From an uncultured Ruminococcus sp. (GTDB lineage Bacteria; Bacillota; Clostridia; Lachnospirales; Lachnospiraceae): a stretch of 64,000 bases of DNA. Shown one piece after another: positions 46,514 to 53,973 of the stretch. The position numbers and the translations under genes are program-made. The notes below the pieces were generated by a model that worked only from the letters and a program-made list of their open reading frames with translations, searched no databases and had not been told where the DNA came from. The stretch's first letter is position 1. Each line of letters starts with the position of its first letter. The stretch covers positions 62,001-126,000 of the forward strand of contig FMEL01000011.1 in NCBI GenBank assembly GCA_900066355.1. The letters run 5' to 3'.

Positions 46514-46861
46514 ATGACAATCAGAGAATGCTATGGTGAATTAAGGTTAGATTTTGATGCTGTGCTGAGCAGACTGGTAAATGAGAAACTTGTACAGAAA
46601 TTTGCACTGAAATTTCTGGATGATCCAAGTTTTCAGAATCTGAAAGATGCTTTAGATTCAAAAGATGTAGAGACCGCTTTCCGTGCGGCACATACCTTAA
46701 AAGGTGTCTGCCTGAATCTTGGATTTGATAATCTGTATCCGTCAAGTAAGGATCTGACCGAACTGCTCCGTGCCGGAAGCATGGATGGCTATGAAGATCT
46801 TTTTGCAGAAGTAGAAAAAGAATATAACAGAACCTGTGAGGCACTTCGTAAAGTTGCCTGA
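46514..46861 (+). CDS. Histidine-phosphotransfer (Hpt) domain protein
   Basis: A 115-residue four-helix Hpt protein with the phosphorylatable histidine in AAHTLKGVCLNLG (about residues 59-71). It follows the GGDEF-REC-HD-GYP gene by 35 bases and likely relays phosphate to its receiver domain. No histidine kinase gene is nearby, so the upstream donor is elsewhere. The ribosome binding site is TAGGAGA. Confidence 0.88.
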   Translation: MTIRECYGELRLDFDAVLSRLVNEKLVQKFALKFLDDPSFQNLKDALDSKDVETAFRAAHTLKGVCLNLGFDNLYPSSKDLTELLRAGSMDGYEDLFAEVEKEYNRTCEALRKVA

Positions 46862-46869
46862 GAGAAGTT

Positions 46870-46907
46870 AAAGGGCTGTCGCATTTTAGTGCGAAGCCCT
46901 TTTTTGA
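46870..46907 (+). terminator. Intrinsic terminator after Hpt gene
   Basis: AAGGGCT-G-TCGCA pairs with TGCGA-AGCCCTT around a short loop, followed by TTTT. Confidence 0.88.
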
Positions 46908-46973
46908 GTTGTCATGCATCCGAAGGAAGCTGCCAGTGGCAGGTTCTGTAGGTGTTTCTTTATTTTGATGTGC

Positions 46974-47915
46974 TTACTTTTCTACGGTGATTTTGATATC
47001 GCCGTCTTTGTTTTCTATTTGCAGGGAATTCTGTGTCTTATTTTCAGAACTGAAAAGCTGAGTGTCATCTTCATCGGTCGTGACATTGCCGAGTTCTTCC
47101 GGGATATTGATTTCACTTGCTTCTGCCTGGATGGAAAGTGCAGCAAGAGATTTTTTCGGAATGCTGAGGGTGATGTCACCAAGGTCACTTGTAAATTCAT
47201 TTTCTCCACTGAAAGAAATATTTTCTGCTTTTACATCTCCATCCATCATCTCAATCTGACTATTAGTAAGTATAGTATCATTGATTTCCAGATCACCAAG
47301 ATCGGCACTGAGTTCAAGATTTTTGAAGGTGCTGTCTGAAATATTAATATCACCGTCTTCATTCTGAATCACTGCTTTTTTTACATTCAGAGATTCTACA
47401 TTAATATCACCATATCCCATCTTACAGGAAAAACCACTCAGGTCGGTTTTCTTTGGAATATAAACAGTTACCTTGTTGGAGTTTTCAATCACGTGGCTCT
47501 GTCCAAGCATTTCCTGAAGAAAGTTAATATCAATATGAATATAGGAAGAGGACTCGTGCCCGTTTTTCTCAACAATGTTTAATGCGTCGTTCTGTACCTG
47601 GTAGGAAAGCGGAAGCATTCCGTCAGTTGTTTCAATATTATAGGAGATATAAAACTTGTTATCATCAGATGCTTTTATATCCAGATCAAGATTCTTAAGA
47701 TCGACATTTACAGAGGAAAAGGCGTCGATTTCTGTCTTACTTAAGATGGCATGACTGTCACTGGAATCCATCATTGCGGTGCCGCTGATGCGATTAAGAT
47801 CAGCAGTTTTTACGTAATTTCTGCCGCCGGATACGATACCGACACCAAAGAAAAGGATTCCAACAGCACAGAAGATACCAGCGGCAGCCAGTAAACGTTT
47901 ATTTGTTTGTTTCAT
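46974..47915 (-). CDS. DUF4097-type beta-helix envelope protein
   Basis: The 313-residue protein has an N-terminal membrane anchor (LLAAAGIFCAVGILFFGVGI) and a long repetitive beta-strand region (VESLNVKKAVIQNEDGDINI, GDLEINDTILTNSQIEMM) typical of DUF4097/GIN-type domains. In related bacteria such proteins accompany PadR regulators and DUF1700 proteins in envelope-stress loci. The start overlaps the DUF1700 gene end by 17 bases, so it is the last gene of a three-gene operon. Confidence 0.83.
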   Translation of the reverse strand: MKQTNKRLLAAAGIFCAVGILFFGVGIVSGGRNYVKTADLNRISGTAMMDSSDSHAILSKTEIDAFSSVNVDLKNLDLDIKASDDNKFYISYNIETTDGMLPLSYQVQNDALNIVEKNGHESSSYIHIDINFLQEMLGQSHVIENSNKVTVYIPKKTDLSGFSCKMGYGDINVESLNVKKAVIQNEDGDINISDSTFKNLELSADLGDLEINDTILTNSQIEMMDGDVKAENISFSGENEFTSDLGDITLSIPKKSLAALSIQAEASEINIPEELGNVTTDEDDTQLFSSENKTQNSLQIENKDGDIKITVEK

Positions 47916-48516
47916 GATTTTTACCTCTCTTTCTTGCCAGGCACTGCGCCAGTTTGATCAGAAGCATACCCATCCATTTGCAGAGACAGATGCCGAGAAT
48001 ATACAGAAGGAGTGCACAGCCGATTCCAAGTAAGCCGCATCCTGTTATCATTAAAGCTCCTGAGAGGGAATATGGGAAAGAAACTAATCCACGCAGTAAT
48101 AATTTTCCGCCAATCAGTAACACACTGAGGGCAGCGATGAAATCAGAGATGATCACGCAGACTACGCAGATTGCAACAGCCAGCAGGACTGCAAGCATTG
48201 CAATAAAAAGTGGGACAGTCACAGGTGTGGACAGGATCGCAAGTACAGCGAGTAAAGTGATTCCTTTTTTATCCTGCTTTTTCTCGCTGTCTTCATCGGC
48301 AGCATCCTGTTCCTGAATTTTCCGGTCAAGCAGATTGTACATAAGATCCGCGGCCGCCTGTTTCGGAGTGCCGAGTTCTTCCATCAGTTTTTGCTGGCCG
48401 GCTTTATCTGTATCACTGAAATATTCATTAAAATATTCAATTGCATCTTCGTAATCCTGTTTGGGAAGTTTGCGAAGATATTTTTTTAACTTGATCATAT
48501 ATTCTTCTCTGGTCAA
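47899..48516 (-). CDS. DUF1700 integral membrane protein
   Basis: The 205-residue protein has the DUF1700 N-terminus (KLKKYLRKLPKQDYEDAIEY and GTPKQAAADLMYNLL) and about four hydrophobic helices in the C-terminal half. The function is unknown, but the pairing with PadR is widespread. Its start codon overlaps the padR stop (ATGA type). Confidence 0.85.
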   Translation of the reverse strand: MTREEYMIKLKKYLRKLPKQDYEDAIEYFNEYFSDTDKAGQQKLMEELGTPKQAAADLMYNLLDRKIQEQDAADEDSEKKQDKKGITLLAVLAILSTPVTVPLFIAMLAVLLAVAICVVCVIISDFIAALSVLLIGGKLLLRGLVSFPYSLSGALMITGCGLLGIGCALLLYILGICLCKWMGMLLIKLAQCLARKRGKNHETNK

Positions 48517-48830
48517 TTTCGAATCCTCCCTTCAATAATTCCGTCAATGGTATCTCTGTAAGAAATCCATTCTTCGTGCAGATACAACAGTTGTTGTCTG
48601 CCGGAATCGGTGATAGAATAATACTTGCGTTTACGTCCCTGAAATTCCTGAGAGTAGGTTGTCAGATAAGCGTTCTTCTCAAGCTTTTTCAAAATGGGAT
48701 AGAGTGTTGATTCTTTGATGTCGGCGACGATTTTGACGGTCTGGCTGATTTCGTATCCGTAGGAGTCCTGCGTGTCGACCACAGACAGAATCAAAAACTC
48801 GATAAGTAATGCTGAGACGGGATAATACAT
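48513..48830 (-). CDS. PadR-family transcriptional regulator
   Basis: A 105-residue winged-helix repressor with the PadR features EFLILSVVDTQDSYGYEI, STLYPILKKLEKNAYL and GRKRKYYSITDSGRQQL. The ATG at 48830 has GGAGGTG six bases upstream; a longer frame to 48947 runs into the AT-rich promoter and is unlikely. It is the first gene of the operon with DUF1700 and DUF4097 genes and probably autoregulates it. Confidence 0.9.
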   Translation of the reverse strand: MYYPVSALLIEFLILSVVDTQDSYGYEISQTVKIVADIKESTLYPILKKLEKNAYLTTYSQEFQGRKRKYYSITDSGRQQLLYLHEEWISYRDTIDGIIEGRIRN

Positions 48831-48931
48831 CCGATCACCTCCATAAATAATATATAAAATAATTATATATAAAAATTTTATATATAAAATATATACATAT
48901 ACATATGAAATGTCAAGGAGTAATTTTGCAA
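48831..48931. promoter_or_regulatory. AT-rich divergent promoter region
   Basis: About 100 bases of almost pure A/T with repeated TATATAAAA strings lie between the divergent padR and azlC genes. Many -10-like hexamers exist, so individual promoters cannot be assigned. Confidence 0.5.
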
Positions 48932-49633
48932 ATGAAGAAAAAAGCATTCAAAGCCGCATTTCCATATACGATTCCTATAGGTATAGGATTTCTTTTTCTG
49001 GGTATGTCCTATGGGTTTATGATGCAAAGTAAGGGTTTCTCCGTATGGTATCCGTTTTTTATGAGTATGTTTATCTTTGCGGGTTCTATGGAATTTGTAA
49101 CATCGAATCTGTTGCTGTCGGCCTTCAGTCCGGTCGCAGCATTCTTTCTGGCACTGATGGTTAATGCCAGACATTTATTTTATGGTCTTTCCATGCTGGA
49201 CAAATATAAGAACACTGGCTGGAAGAAATTCTATCTGATCTTCGGTATGTGCGATGAATCTTTTACTGTTAACTGCACGGTGACGCCGCCGGATGATGTG
49301 GATCGTGGCTGGTTTATGTTTTTCGTCAATCTGTTAAACCAGATCTATTGGGTAGCTGCGGCTACTGCAGGCGCACTACTTGGATATGTGATCCATTTTG
49401 ATACGACCGGAATTGAATTTGTCATGACTGCACTGTTTGTCGTCATGTTTCTGAATCAGTGGGAAGAGACGAAGGATCACCGCCCGGCGCTGGTGGGGCT
49501 GATCTGTTCGGTAATCTGTCTTCTAGTTTTCGGAAGCAGTAACTTCATTGTTCCGGCGATGGCATTTATCATCATCTGTTTTATCGCGGAACGCAAAAAC
49601 AGCAAGAAAACGATGGAGGCAGAGGCGAAATGA
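48932..49633 (+). CDS. azlC: AzlC-type branched-chain amino acid exporter subunit
   Basis: A 233-residue membrane protein with the AzlC features [32 protein letters not shown] and the GMCDESF loop. Together with AzlD it forms an exporter of branched-chain amino acids. The ATG at 48932 follows AAGGAG; an in-frame ATG at 48905 lies upstream of that site. It overlaps azlD by four bases. Confidence 0.93.
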   Translation: MKKKAFKAAFPYTIPIGIGFLFLGMSYGFMMQSKGFSVWYPFFMSMFIFAGSMEFVTSNLLLSAFSPVAAFFLALMVNARHLFYGLSMLDKYKNTGWKKFYLIFGMCDESFTVNCTVTPPDDVDRGWFMFFVNLLNQIYWVAAATAGALLGYVIHFDTTGIEFVMTALFVVMFLNQWEETKDHRPALVGLICSVICLLVFGSSNFIVPAMAFIIICFIAERKNSKKTMEAEAK

Positions 49634-49962
49634 CGATGACAACGACACAGGCAATTATTACAATCGCAGCAGTTGTTCTTGGAACAATGGCGACACGTTT
49701 TATACCGTTTATTATCTTTCCGGAAGGAAAAAATCCACCGGAGTTTGTCAAATATCTGGGGACGGTTCTTCCTTATGCGGCAATCGGTCTTCTTGTGATC
49801 TATTGCCTCAAGGATGTGCCGGCGAGCAGTACTCATGGGCTGCCGGAGGCAATCGCGATTTTGTTTATCGTATGGATCCATAAATGGAAAAAGAACACAC
49901 TTCTCAGTATCGGTGGGGGAACGGTGCTGTACATGATACTTGTACAAACTGTTTTTCATTAA
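49630..49962 (+). CDS. azlD: AzlD-type branched-chain amino acid exporter subunit
   Basis: The 110-residue partner of AzlC has about four membrane helices and the family segments [10 protein letters not shown] and [20 protein letters not shown]. Translation is coupled to azlC through an ATGA overlap. Confidence 0.92.
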   Translation: MTMTTTQAIITIAAVVLGTMATRFIPFIIFPEGKNPPEFVKYLGTVLPYAAIGLLVIYCLKDVPASSTHGLPEAIAILFIVWIHKWKKNTLLSIGGGTVLYMILVQTVFH

Positions 49963-49983
49963 TGGTGTGAAATCTGCTATAAT
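49955..49983 (+). promoter_or_regulatory. Promoter for mntA-hepT pair
   Basis: TATAAT (49978-49983) with a weak TTCATT -35 (49955-49960), spacer 17, lies 21 bases before the nucleotidyltransferase start, giving a very short leader. Confidence 0.4.
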
Positions 49984-50004
49984 ATAATGAAGAAGGAGAA
50001 TATT

Positions 50005-50292
50005 ATGCGAGTTGAGGATGTTATAGAGGAAATTACACAACGATGCAGAAAGTACGGTGCGCAGGAAATAATTTTGTTTGGCTCCAGAGCAAAGGGAACG
50101 GCAACGGAACGCAGTGATATTGATATTGCGGTGTCCGGAGTGGTTTCACACGATATCTATGAATTACAGGAAGAACTGGAAAATATTCCAACATTGTATA
50201 AAATAGATCTTGTTGATCTCGATACCTGTAAGAATCAGTTATTATTGGAGGATATTAAAGAGTATGGACGAGAAATTTATAAGAAGGTTTGA
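50005..50292 (+). CDS. mntA: Minimal nucleotidyltransferase (MntA-type antitoxin)
   Basis: The 95-residue protein is a minimal nucleotidyltransferase with the GSX10DXD signature (Gly26-Ser27, Asp38, Asp40; GSRAKGTATERSDIDI). In type VII toxin-antitoxin systems MntA adds AMP to the HEPN toxin and so disarms it. The ATG at 50005 has AAGGAG seven bases upstream. Its end overlaps the HEPN gene by 29 bases. Confidence 0.85.
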   Translation: MRVEDVIEEITQRCRKYGAQEIILFGSRAKGTATERSDIDIAVSGVVSHDIYELQEELENIPTLYKIDLVDLDTCKNQLLLEDIKEYGREIYKKV

Positions 50293-50674
50293 GTCATTTA
50301 AAAATTCACTGGATTCTCTGGCAGAAGCCAGACAACGTGATTTGTCAGATTCATTCGTAATCAGTGGAACCAGTGCAAAATTCAGTATCACATTCGATCT
50401 GACATGGAAAGTCATGAAAGATATTTTGGTGCAGTATTATGCGATAACCGGATTTGTCACCGGATCACCCAGAGAAGTACTCAGGCAGTCATTTCAGGCA
50501 AACCTGATTACTGGCGATGAATGGATGGACATGCTCAAAATAAGAAATCAACTGCCACATGATTATGATGGGTTGATCGTGAAAGAACATTGTCAGACTA
50601 TTGTTAATGAGTATATTGATAAAATGTATGAGTTTAAAATAGCCGTTGAAACATTATTAAAAGAAGACAAATAA
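50264..50674 (+). CDS. hepT: HEPN-domain protein (HepT/HI0074-type toxin)
   Basis: A 136-residue helical protein of the nucleotidyltransferase-substrate-binding family. The HEPN ribonuclease motif RX4HXY is intact (Arg94, His99, Tyr101 in RNQLPHDY). It is coupled to the preceding nucleotidyltransferase gene by overlap, as in type VII toxin-antitoxin pairs. The longer frame from 50210 lacks a ribosome binding site; TTGGAGGA lies about 12 bases before ATG 50264. Confidence 0.83.
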   Translation: MDEKFIRRFESFKNSLDSLAEARQRDLSDSFVISGTSAKFSITFDLTWKVMKDILVQYYAITGFVTGSPREVLRQSFQANLITGDEWMDMLKIRNQLPHDYDGLIVKEHCQTIVNEYIDKMYEFKIAVETLLKEDK

Positions 50675-50700
50675 AAAGTATTATACAGGAGAATTATGAT

Positions 50701-51071
50701 ATGAGTTTTCAGTTTGCACATTATAACTACAATGTTATGGATTTGGATAAATCAATCAGATTTTATGAAGAAGCACTTGGACTTAAAGAAGTGCGCCGCA
50801 AAGAAGCCGAAGACGGAAGCTTCCTTCTTGCATATCTTGGAGATGGCAAGACCGGATTTGAACTTGAACTGACCTGGCTGAGAGACTGGGAAAAGGATCA
50901 TTATGATCTCGGTGATAACGAGATCCATCTTGCATTTACGACAGATGACATGGAAGCAGCTCATAAGAAACATGAAGAAATGGGATGCATCTGCTTCGAA
51001 AATCCGGCAATGGCATTTACTTTATCACAGATCCGGACGGATACTGGCTGGAAATCGTGCCGGAAAAATAA
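50701..51071 (+). pseudogene. Glyoxalase I-like gene with a 1-base frameshift near the 3' end
   Basis: The first 104 codons encode a VOC/glyoxalase I fold (HYNYNVMDLDKSIRFYEEAL, ELELTWLRDW, NEIHLAF). Near 51011-51014 the frame breaks. As read, translation runs on as MAFTLSQIRTDTGWK and stops at 51084. Shifting by one base restores GIYFITDPDGYWLEIVPEK, ending in TAA at 51069-51071, which is the expected end with the last metal-ligand glutamate. A missing G in AATGGCATT explains this. It may be a real mutation or a sequencing error. The intact protein would be 123 residues, normal for lactoylglutathione lyase-type enzymes. Confidence 0.85.
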
Positions 51072-51111
51072 TACTGTTGGTTAAAATATGACAAATGATG
51101 GAGGTTCAGGT

Positions 51112-52110
51112 ATGCCAAAGAGAATCCTGATCATAAATACAGGAGGGACGCTTTCTTCTGTCAAGAGCTCCAATGGGCTTGTGCCGGGAATGAGCAGTGG
51201 CGATATGCTGGAGGAACTGCGTATGGTTTCCAAAAATCTGGAGCTGGAAACAGAGGATTTCTGCTCACTTGACAGTTCCAATATCGGACCAGAAGACTGG
51301 ACCGGACTTGCAACACTCATCGCAAGAAGAAGTTATGATTATCAGGGGATTGTGGTGATTCATGGTACCGATACGCTGGCCTATACGTCTGCGATGCTGT
51401 CTTTTATGCTGCAGAATATTTCGATTCCGGTAGTTGTGACAGGAAGCCAGCTTTCTATTGCCAATCCGGTTGCAGATGCGCTGGAAAACTGTCGGTGTGG
51501 AATCCATATGGCAGCCAGCGGATATCCGGGAGTTTTTGTTGCATTCAACCGTAAGGTGATGCTCGGATGCCGTGCGTCCAAAGTCCGTACAATGAGCTTT
51601 GATGCGTTTGAAAGCATTAATTATCCATATGTCGGAGAAATCAGTTCACTGGGACTGCGCGTTTTTGAGAAAAATCTTGTAGAGAAAAAAGGAATCTTTA
51701 AACCACAGACAGCGTATTCAGACAAGGTTGCACTGCTGAAGCTTTATCCGGGAATCAGTCCGGAGATACTGGATATGTACTATGAAAAAGGTTATAAAGC
51801 TGTCTATATTGAGGGATTCGGACTGGGAGGAATGCCTTTCCTGAAAAATGATTTCACAGGAAAGGTCGGCGAAGTTATCGCGAAAGGAATGCTCGTCCTT
51901 GCAGGAAGCCAGTGTCGTTATGAAGGAAGCAATCTGTCCGTATATGAAACAGGACGGGTTGCGCTGGAAAAGGGCGTGATTCAGGCATATGATATGACTA
52001 CGGAGGCCGCCATGACGAAGCTTATGTGGGTACTTGGGCAGACCGACGATCTTCGTGAGATGAAAGAATATTTTTCCATGGACATTGTCGGAGAGGTATG
52101 TATTGGATAG
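51112..52110 (+). CDS. ansA: Type I L-asparaginase
   Basis: A 332-residue cytoplasmic-type asparaginase that hydrolyses asparagine to aspartate and ammonia. Both catalytic threonine motifs are present (IINTGGTLSS near the N-terminus and VIHGTDTLAYT). No signal peptide is seen, in keeping with type I. The ATG at 51112 has GGAGG seven bases upstream. It is followed by an amidase-like gene, so both may serve amide-nitrogen release. Confidence 0.93.
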   Translation: MPKRILIINTGGTLSSVKSSNGLVPGMSSGDMLEELRMVSKNLELETEDFCSLDSSNIGPEDWTGLATLIARRSYDYQGIVVIHGTDTLAYTSAMLSFMLQNISIPVVVTGSQLSIANPVADALENCRCGIHMAASGYPGVFVAFNRKVMLGCRASKVRTMSFDAFESINYPYVGEISSLGLRVFEKNLVEKKGIFKPQTAYSDKVALLKLYPGISPEILDMYYEKGYKAVYIEGFGLGGMPFLKNDFTGKVGEVIAKGMLVLAGSQCRYEGSNLSVYETGRVALEKGVIQAYDMTTEAAMTKLMWVLGQTDDLREMKEYFSMDIVGEVCIG

Positions 52111-52142
52111 CGTGTGTAAAGTATTGAAAGTGGATATGTAGG

Positions 52143-52967
52143 ATGAATAAATTTTGTGCAGCGGCGATTCAGATGCCGACAGTAGAAGATAAGATGAAAA
52201 ATATAAAGGCAGTCAGACATTATCTGGAACAGATTAAAGCACAGAACGTTGACTTTGTCGTGTTACCCGAAATGTTCTGCTGTCCTTACCAGACGGAAAA
52301 ATTCCCGGAATACGCAGAAGAAGAGGGCGGTTCTGTGTGGAAAGCTCTTTCTGCATATGCGAAAGAATACAACATTTATCTGGTGGCAGGCTCCGTTCCG
52401 GAAAAAGACGACGAAGGCCACGTGTACAATACCTGTTACATTTTTGACCGGAATGGAATGCAGATTGGAAAACACAGAAAGACACATCTGTTTGATATTG
52501 ATGTAAAAGGTGGTCAGAGCTTTAAAGAATCCGATACGCTTACTGCGGGAAACAGTGGGACGGTATTTGATACGGAATTTGGCAGGATGGGTGTGATGAT
52601 CTGTTTTGACATCCGTTTTCCGGAGTTTGCACGCATGATGGTAAATGACGGAGCAAAGATGATTTTTGTACCGGCAGCATTCAATATGACGACCGGACCG
52701 GCACACTGGGAGCTTTCTTTCCGCGCCCGTGCACTGGACAACCAGATTTATATGCTGGGATGTGCACCGGCACGTAACCCGGCGGCTTCCTACATCTCAT
52801 GGGGACATTCCATATTTACAGATCCATGGGGAAGAGTCGTGGACATGCTCGATGAAAAAGAAGGGATTTTGATCGGTGAAATCGATCTTGATTACGAGAA
52901 TGAAATCCGCGAACAGCTTCCACTTCTGAAAGCACGGAGAAATGATGTGTATAGGATAGAAAGGTGA
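52143..52967 (+). CDS. Carbon-nitrogen hydrolase (omega-amidase/Nit2-like)
   Basis: A 274-residue nitrilase-superfamily enzyme with the Glu-Lys-Cys triad in LPEMFCCPY, GKHRKTHLFDID and GVMICFDIRFPE. The sequence is closest in style to Nit2 omega-amidases, which clear alpha-ketoglutaramate. Formamidase-like or other amidase activity is an alternative. It follows the asparaginase gene by 32 bases in the same direction. Confidence 0.88.
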   Translation: MNKFCAAAIQMPTVEDKMKNIKAVRHYLEQIKAQNVDFVVLPEMFCCPYQTEKFPEYAEEEGGSVWKALSAYAKEYNIYLVAGSVPEKDDEGHVYNTCYIFDRNGMQIGKHRKTHLFDIDVKGGQSFKESDTLTAGNSGTVFDTEFGRMGVMICFDIRFPEFARMMVNDGAKMIFVPAAFNMTTGPAHWELSFRARALDNQIYMLGCAPARNPAASYISWGHSIFTDPWGRVVDMLDEKEGILIGEIDLDYENEIREQLPLLKARRNDVYRIER

Positions 52968-53049
52968 GTGTATGTTTAAAGATTGTTACTGTTCATTCCG
53001 TTCACAGCAATTAAAGATTCTCCCTGTATAAATTCAATTAAAGAATTGA

Positions 53050-53078
53050 TTGAAAAAAATAAAGCAGTAGCATATAAT
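53050..53078 (+). promoter_or_regulatory. Promoter for antisense RNA
   Basis: TTGAAA (53050-53055) and TATAAT (53073-53078) with a 17-base spacer. No reading frame with a ribosome binding site follows; the next plus-strand landmark is the terminator at 53141-53187. Confidence 0.7.
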
Positions 53079-53084
53079 ATGTTT

Positions 53085-53187
53085 AACAAGGGAGCTGGAA
53101 GGTGAGTGCTGGTCACCCAATCCGGCGAAATAAGATTAGTAAAAAATAGCTGTCAATTCTCGCCAAAGATTAGGACGGCTATTTTTT
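53085..53187 (+). ncRNA. Predicted type I antitoxin RNA
   Basis: An RNA of about 103 bases is predicted from the promoter at 53050-53078 to the terminator at 53141-53187. It would be perfectly complementary to the last codons and the 3' end of the toxin message on the other strand (overlap about 53141-53187). This 3'-overlap layout is known from txpA/ratA-type systems. The 5' part contains GCTGGTCACC (53108-53117). Confidence 0.6.
53141..53187. terminator. Bidirectional terminator shared by toxin and antisense RNA
   Basis: AAAAAATAGCTGTC (53141-53154) and GACGGCTATTTTTT (53174-53187) form a 14-bp stem with one G-T pair. T-runs are present in both directions. It overlaps the toxin stop codon. 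Confidence 0.85.
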
Positions 53188-53262
53188 ATGGGCATATGTA
53201 AGTATAGCTACAATTAGATTAGAAATAGTTAAAATAATCATAAATGTCTCGTAATCGCTCAT
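53179..53262 (-). CDS. Holin-like type I toxin peptide
   Basis: A 27-residue peptide: an acidic start (MSDYETF), a hydrophobic helix (MIILTISNLIVAILT) and a basic end (YAHKK). This matches the putative holin-like toxin family (Hol_Tox) of Firmicutes in length and pattern. The ribosome binding site GGAGGAGGTG (53279-53270) is very strong. The long structured leader has two hairpins (53284-53307, 53312-53325) that could restrain translation, as in other type I toxins. A -10-like TATACT (53352-53347) lies upstream on the minus strand. Confidence 0.8.
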   Translation of the reverse strand: MSDYETFMIILTISNLIVAILTYAHKK

Positions 53263-53470
53263 AAACTTCACCTCCTCCGTAAGGTGCTCGGATTAAGAGA
53301 AGAGCACGTCCCCCAGCTACCTGGGTAAATATATTAAATTATGGAAAGTATAGCACATACAGTTCCATATAATTGTCGAAAAAGGTCGAGTGATATTATT
53401 TAGGGAAGATTTCAGATACAGTGCGGTACGGACAGGTTGGATGAATCGGGACATGGCAATTTTCAGGGAT

Positions 53471-53611
53471 CCGATGCCAATTATTGTTGAAATCCAGTCA
53501 AGAAGCATCGGGTTTCTTAATGTCGATTATGAATCGATGCAAGTTAGTGTGCAAATTATTACAAAATGGCATCGGAAACAGCAAGAGCACAGCTGAACCG
53601 ATGCTTTTTTT
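53471..53611 (+). ncRNA. Structured non-coding segment ending in an intrinsic terminator
   Basis: CCGATGC (53471-53477) can pair with GCATCGG (53505-53511). A second GCATCGG (53569-53575) pairs with CCGATGC (53598-53604), which is followed by TTTTTTT, a terminator. Because all four arms share one sequence, alternative pairings are possible. No protein frame here has a ribosome binding site. It may be an attenuator-like RNA, a small RNA, or remains of an older element. Confidence 0.45.
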
Positions 53612-53840
53612 GTAAGTAGTTTATTAAAAAGTCAGGAATGTTCTGATCACAAAACAAACTGCAAAGATGAAATTATATACATGAGAAATATATCCGTCGA
53701 GGTGGGATGTGTCTGACATAGAGAGAGTAACAAGTCTCTTAAAAATTAAGAGATCATGATTTGGAAAAAAAAATATAGCAGAAATTTTATTCTCCAAATT
53801 ATATATAATGCACAAACATTAAAAACAAAAAAAAAATCCA
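53612..53840. other. AT-rich spacer
   Basis: No gene is supported. A small hairpin TCTCTT-N7-AAGAGA lies near 53734-53752. The remainder is AT-rich sequence leading into the LacI-type promoter. Confidence 0.5.
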
Positions 53841-53869
53841 TTGACAAATTTAGACAAAAAATATATGAT
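53841..53869 (+). promoter_or_regulatory. Promoter of the LacI-controlled sugar operon
   Basis: TTGACA (53841-53846) and TATGAT (53864-53869) with a 17-base spacer form a near-consensus housekeeping promoter. The start point would be near 53876, directly before the first operator. Confidence 0.85.
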
Positions 53870-53880
53870 AAAGCCATCAG

Positions 53881-53896
53881 TTGAGAACGTTCTCAA
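53881..53896. promoter_or_regulatory. LacI-type operator 1
   Basis: TTGAGAACGTTCTCAA is a perfect 16-bp palindrome with a central CG, the hallmark of LacI/GalR-family operators. It starts about five bases after the predicted transcription start, ideal for repression. Confidence 0.85.
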
Positions 53897-53938
53897 TTAT
53901 CAGACAAGAACGCAATCAACTATTATTTTTAAAGATAT

Positions 53939-53954
53939 TTGAGAACGTTCTCAA
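53939..53954. promoter_or_regulatory. LacI-type operator 2
   Basis: A second identical 16-bp palindrome, 58 bases from the first centre to centre, lies just before the regulator's ribosome binding site. The flanking T/A extend the symmetry to 18 bp. Two operators allow looping by a tetrameric or paired dimer repressor. Confidence 0.85.
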
Positions 53955-53973
53955 ATTATCCAAGGTGATAAAT

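Noticed and set aside
53390..53596. 68-codon plus-strand frame before the LacI operon
   Set aside because: No ribosome binding site and no protein similarity; the region is better explained by the stem-loop arms described.
53881..53973. Longer N-terminus for the LacI-type repressor
   Set aside because: It would translate through both operators; the HTH begins just after ATG 53974, which has its own ribosome binding site.
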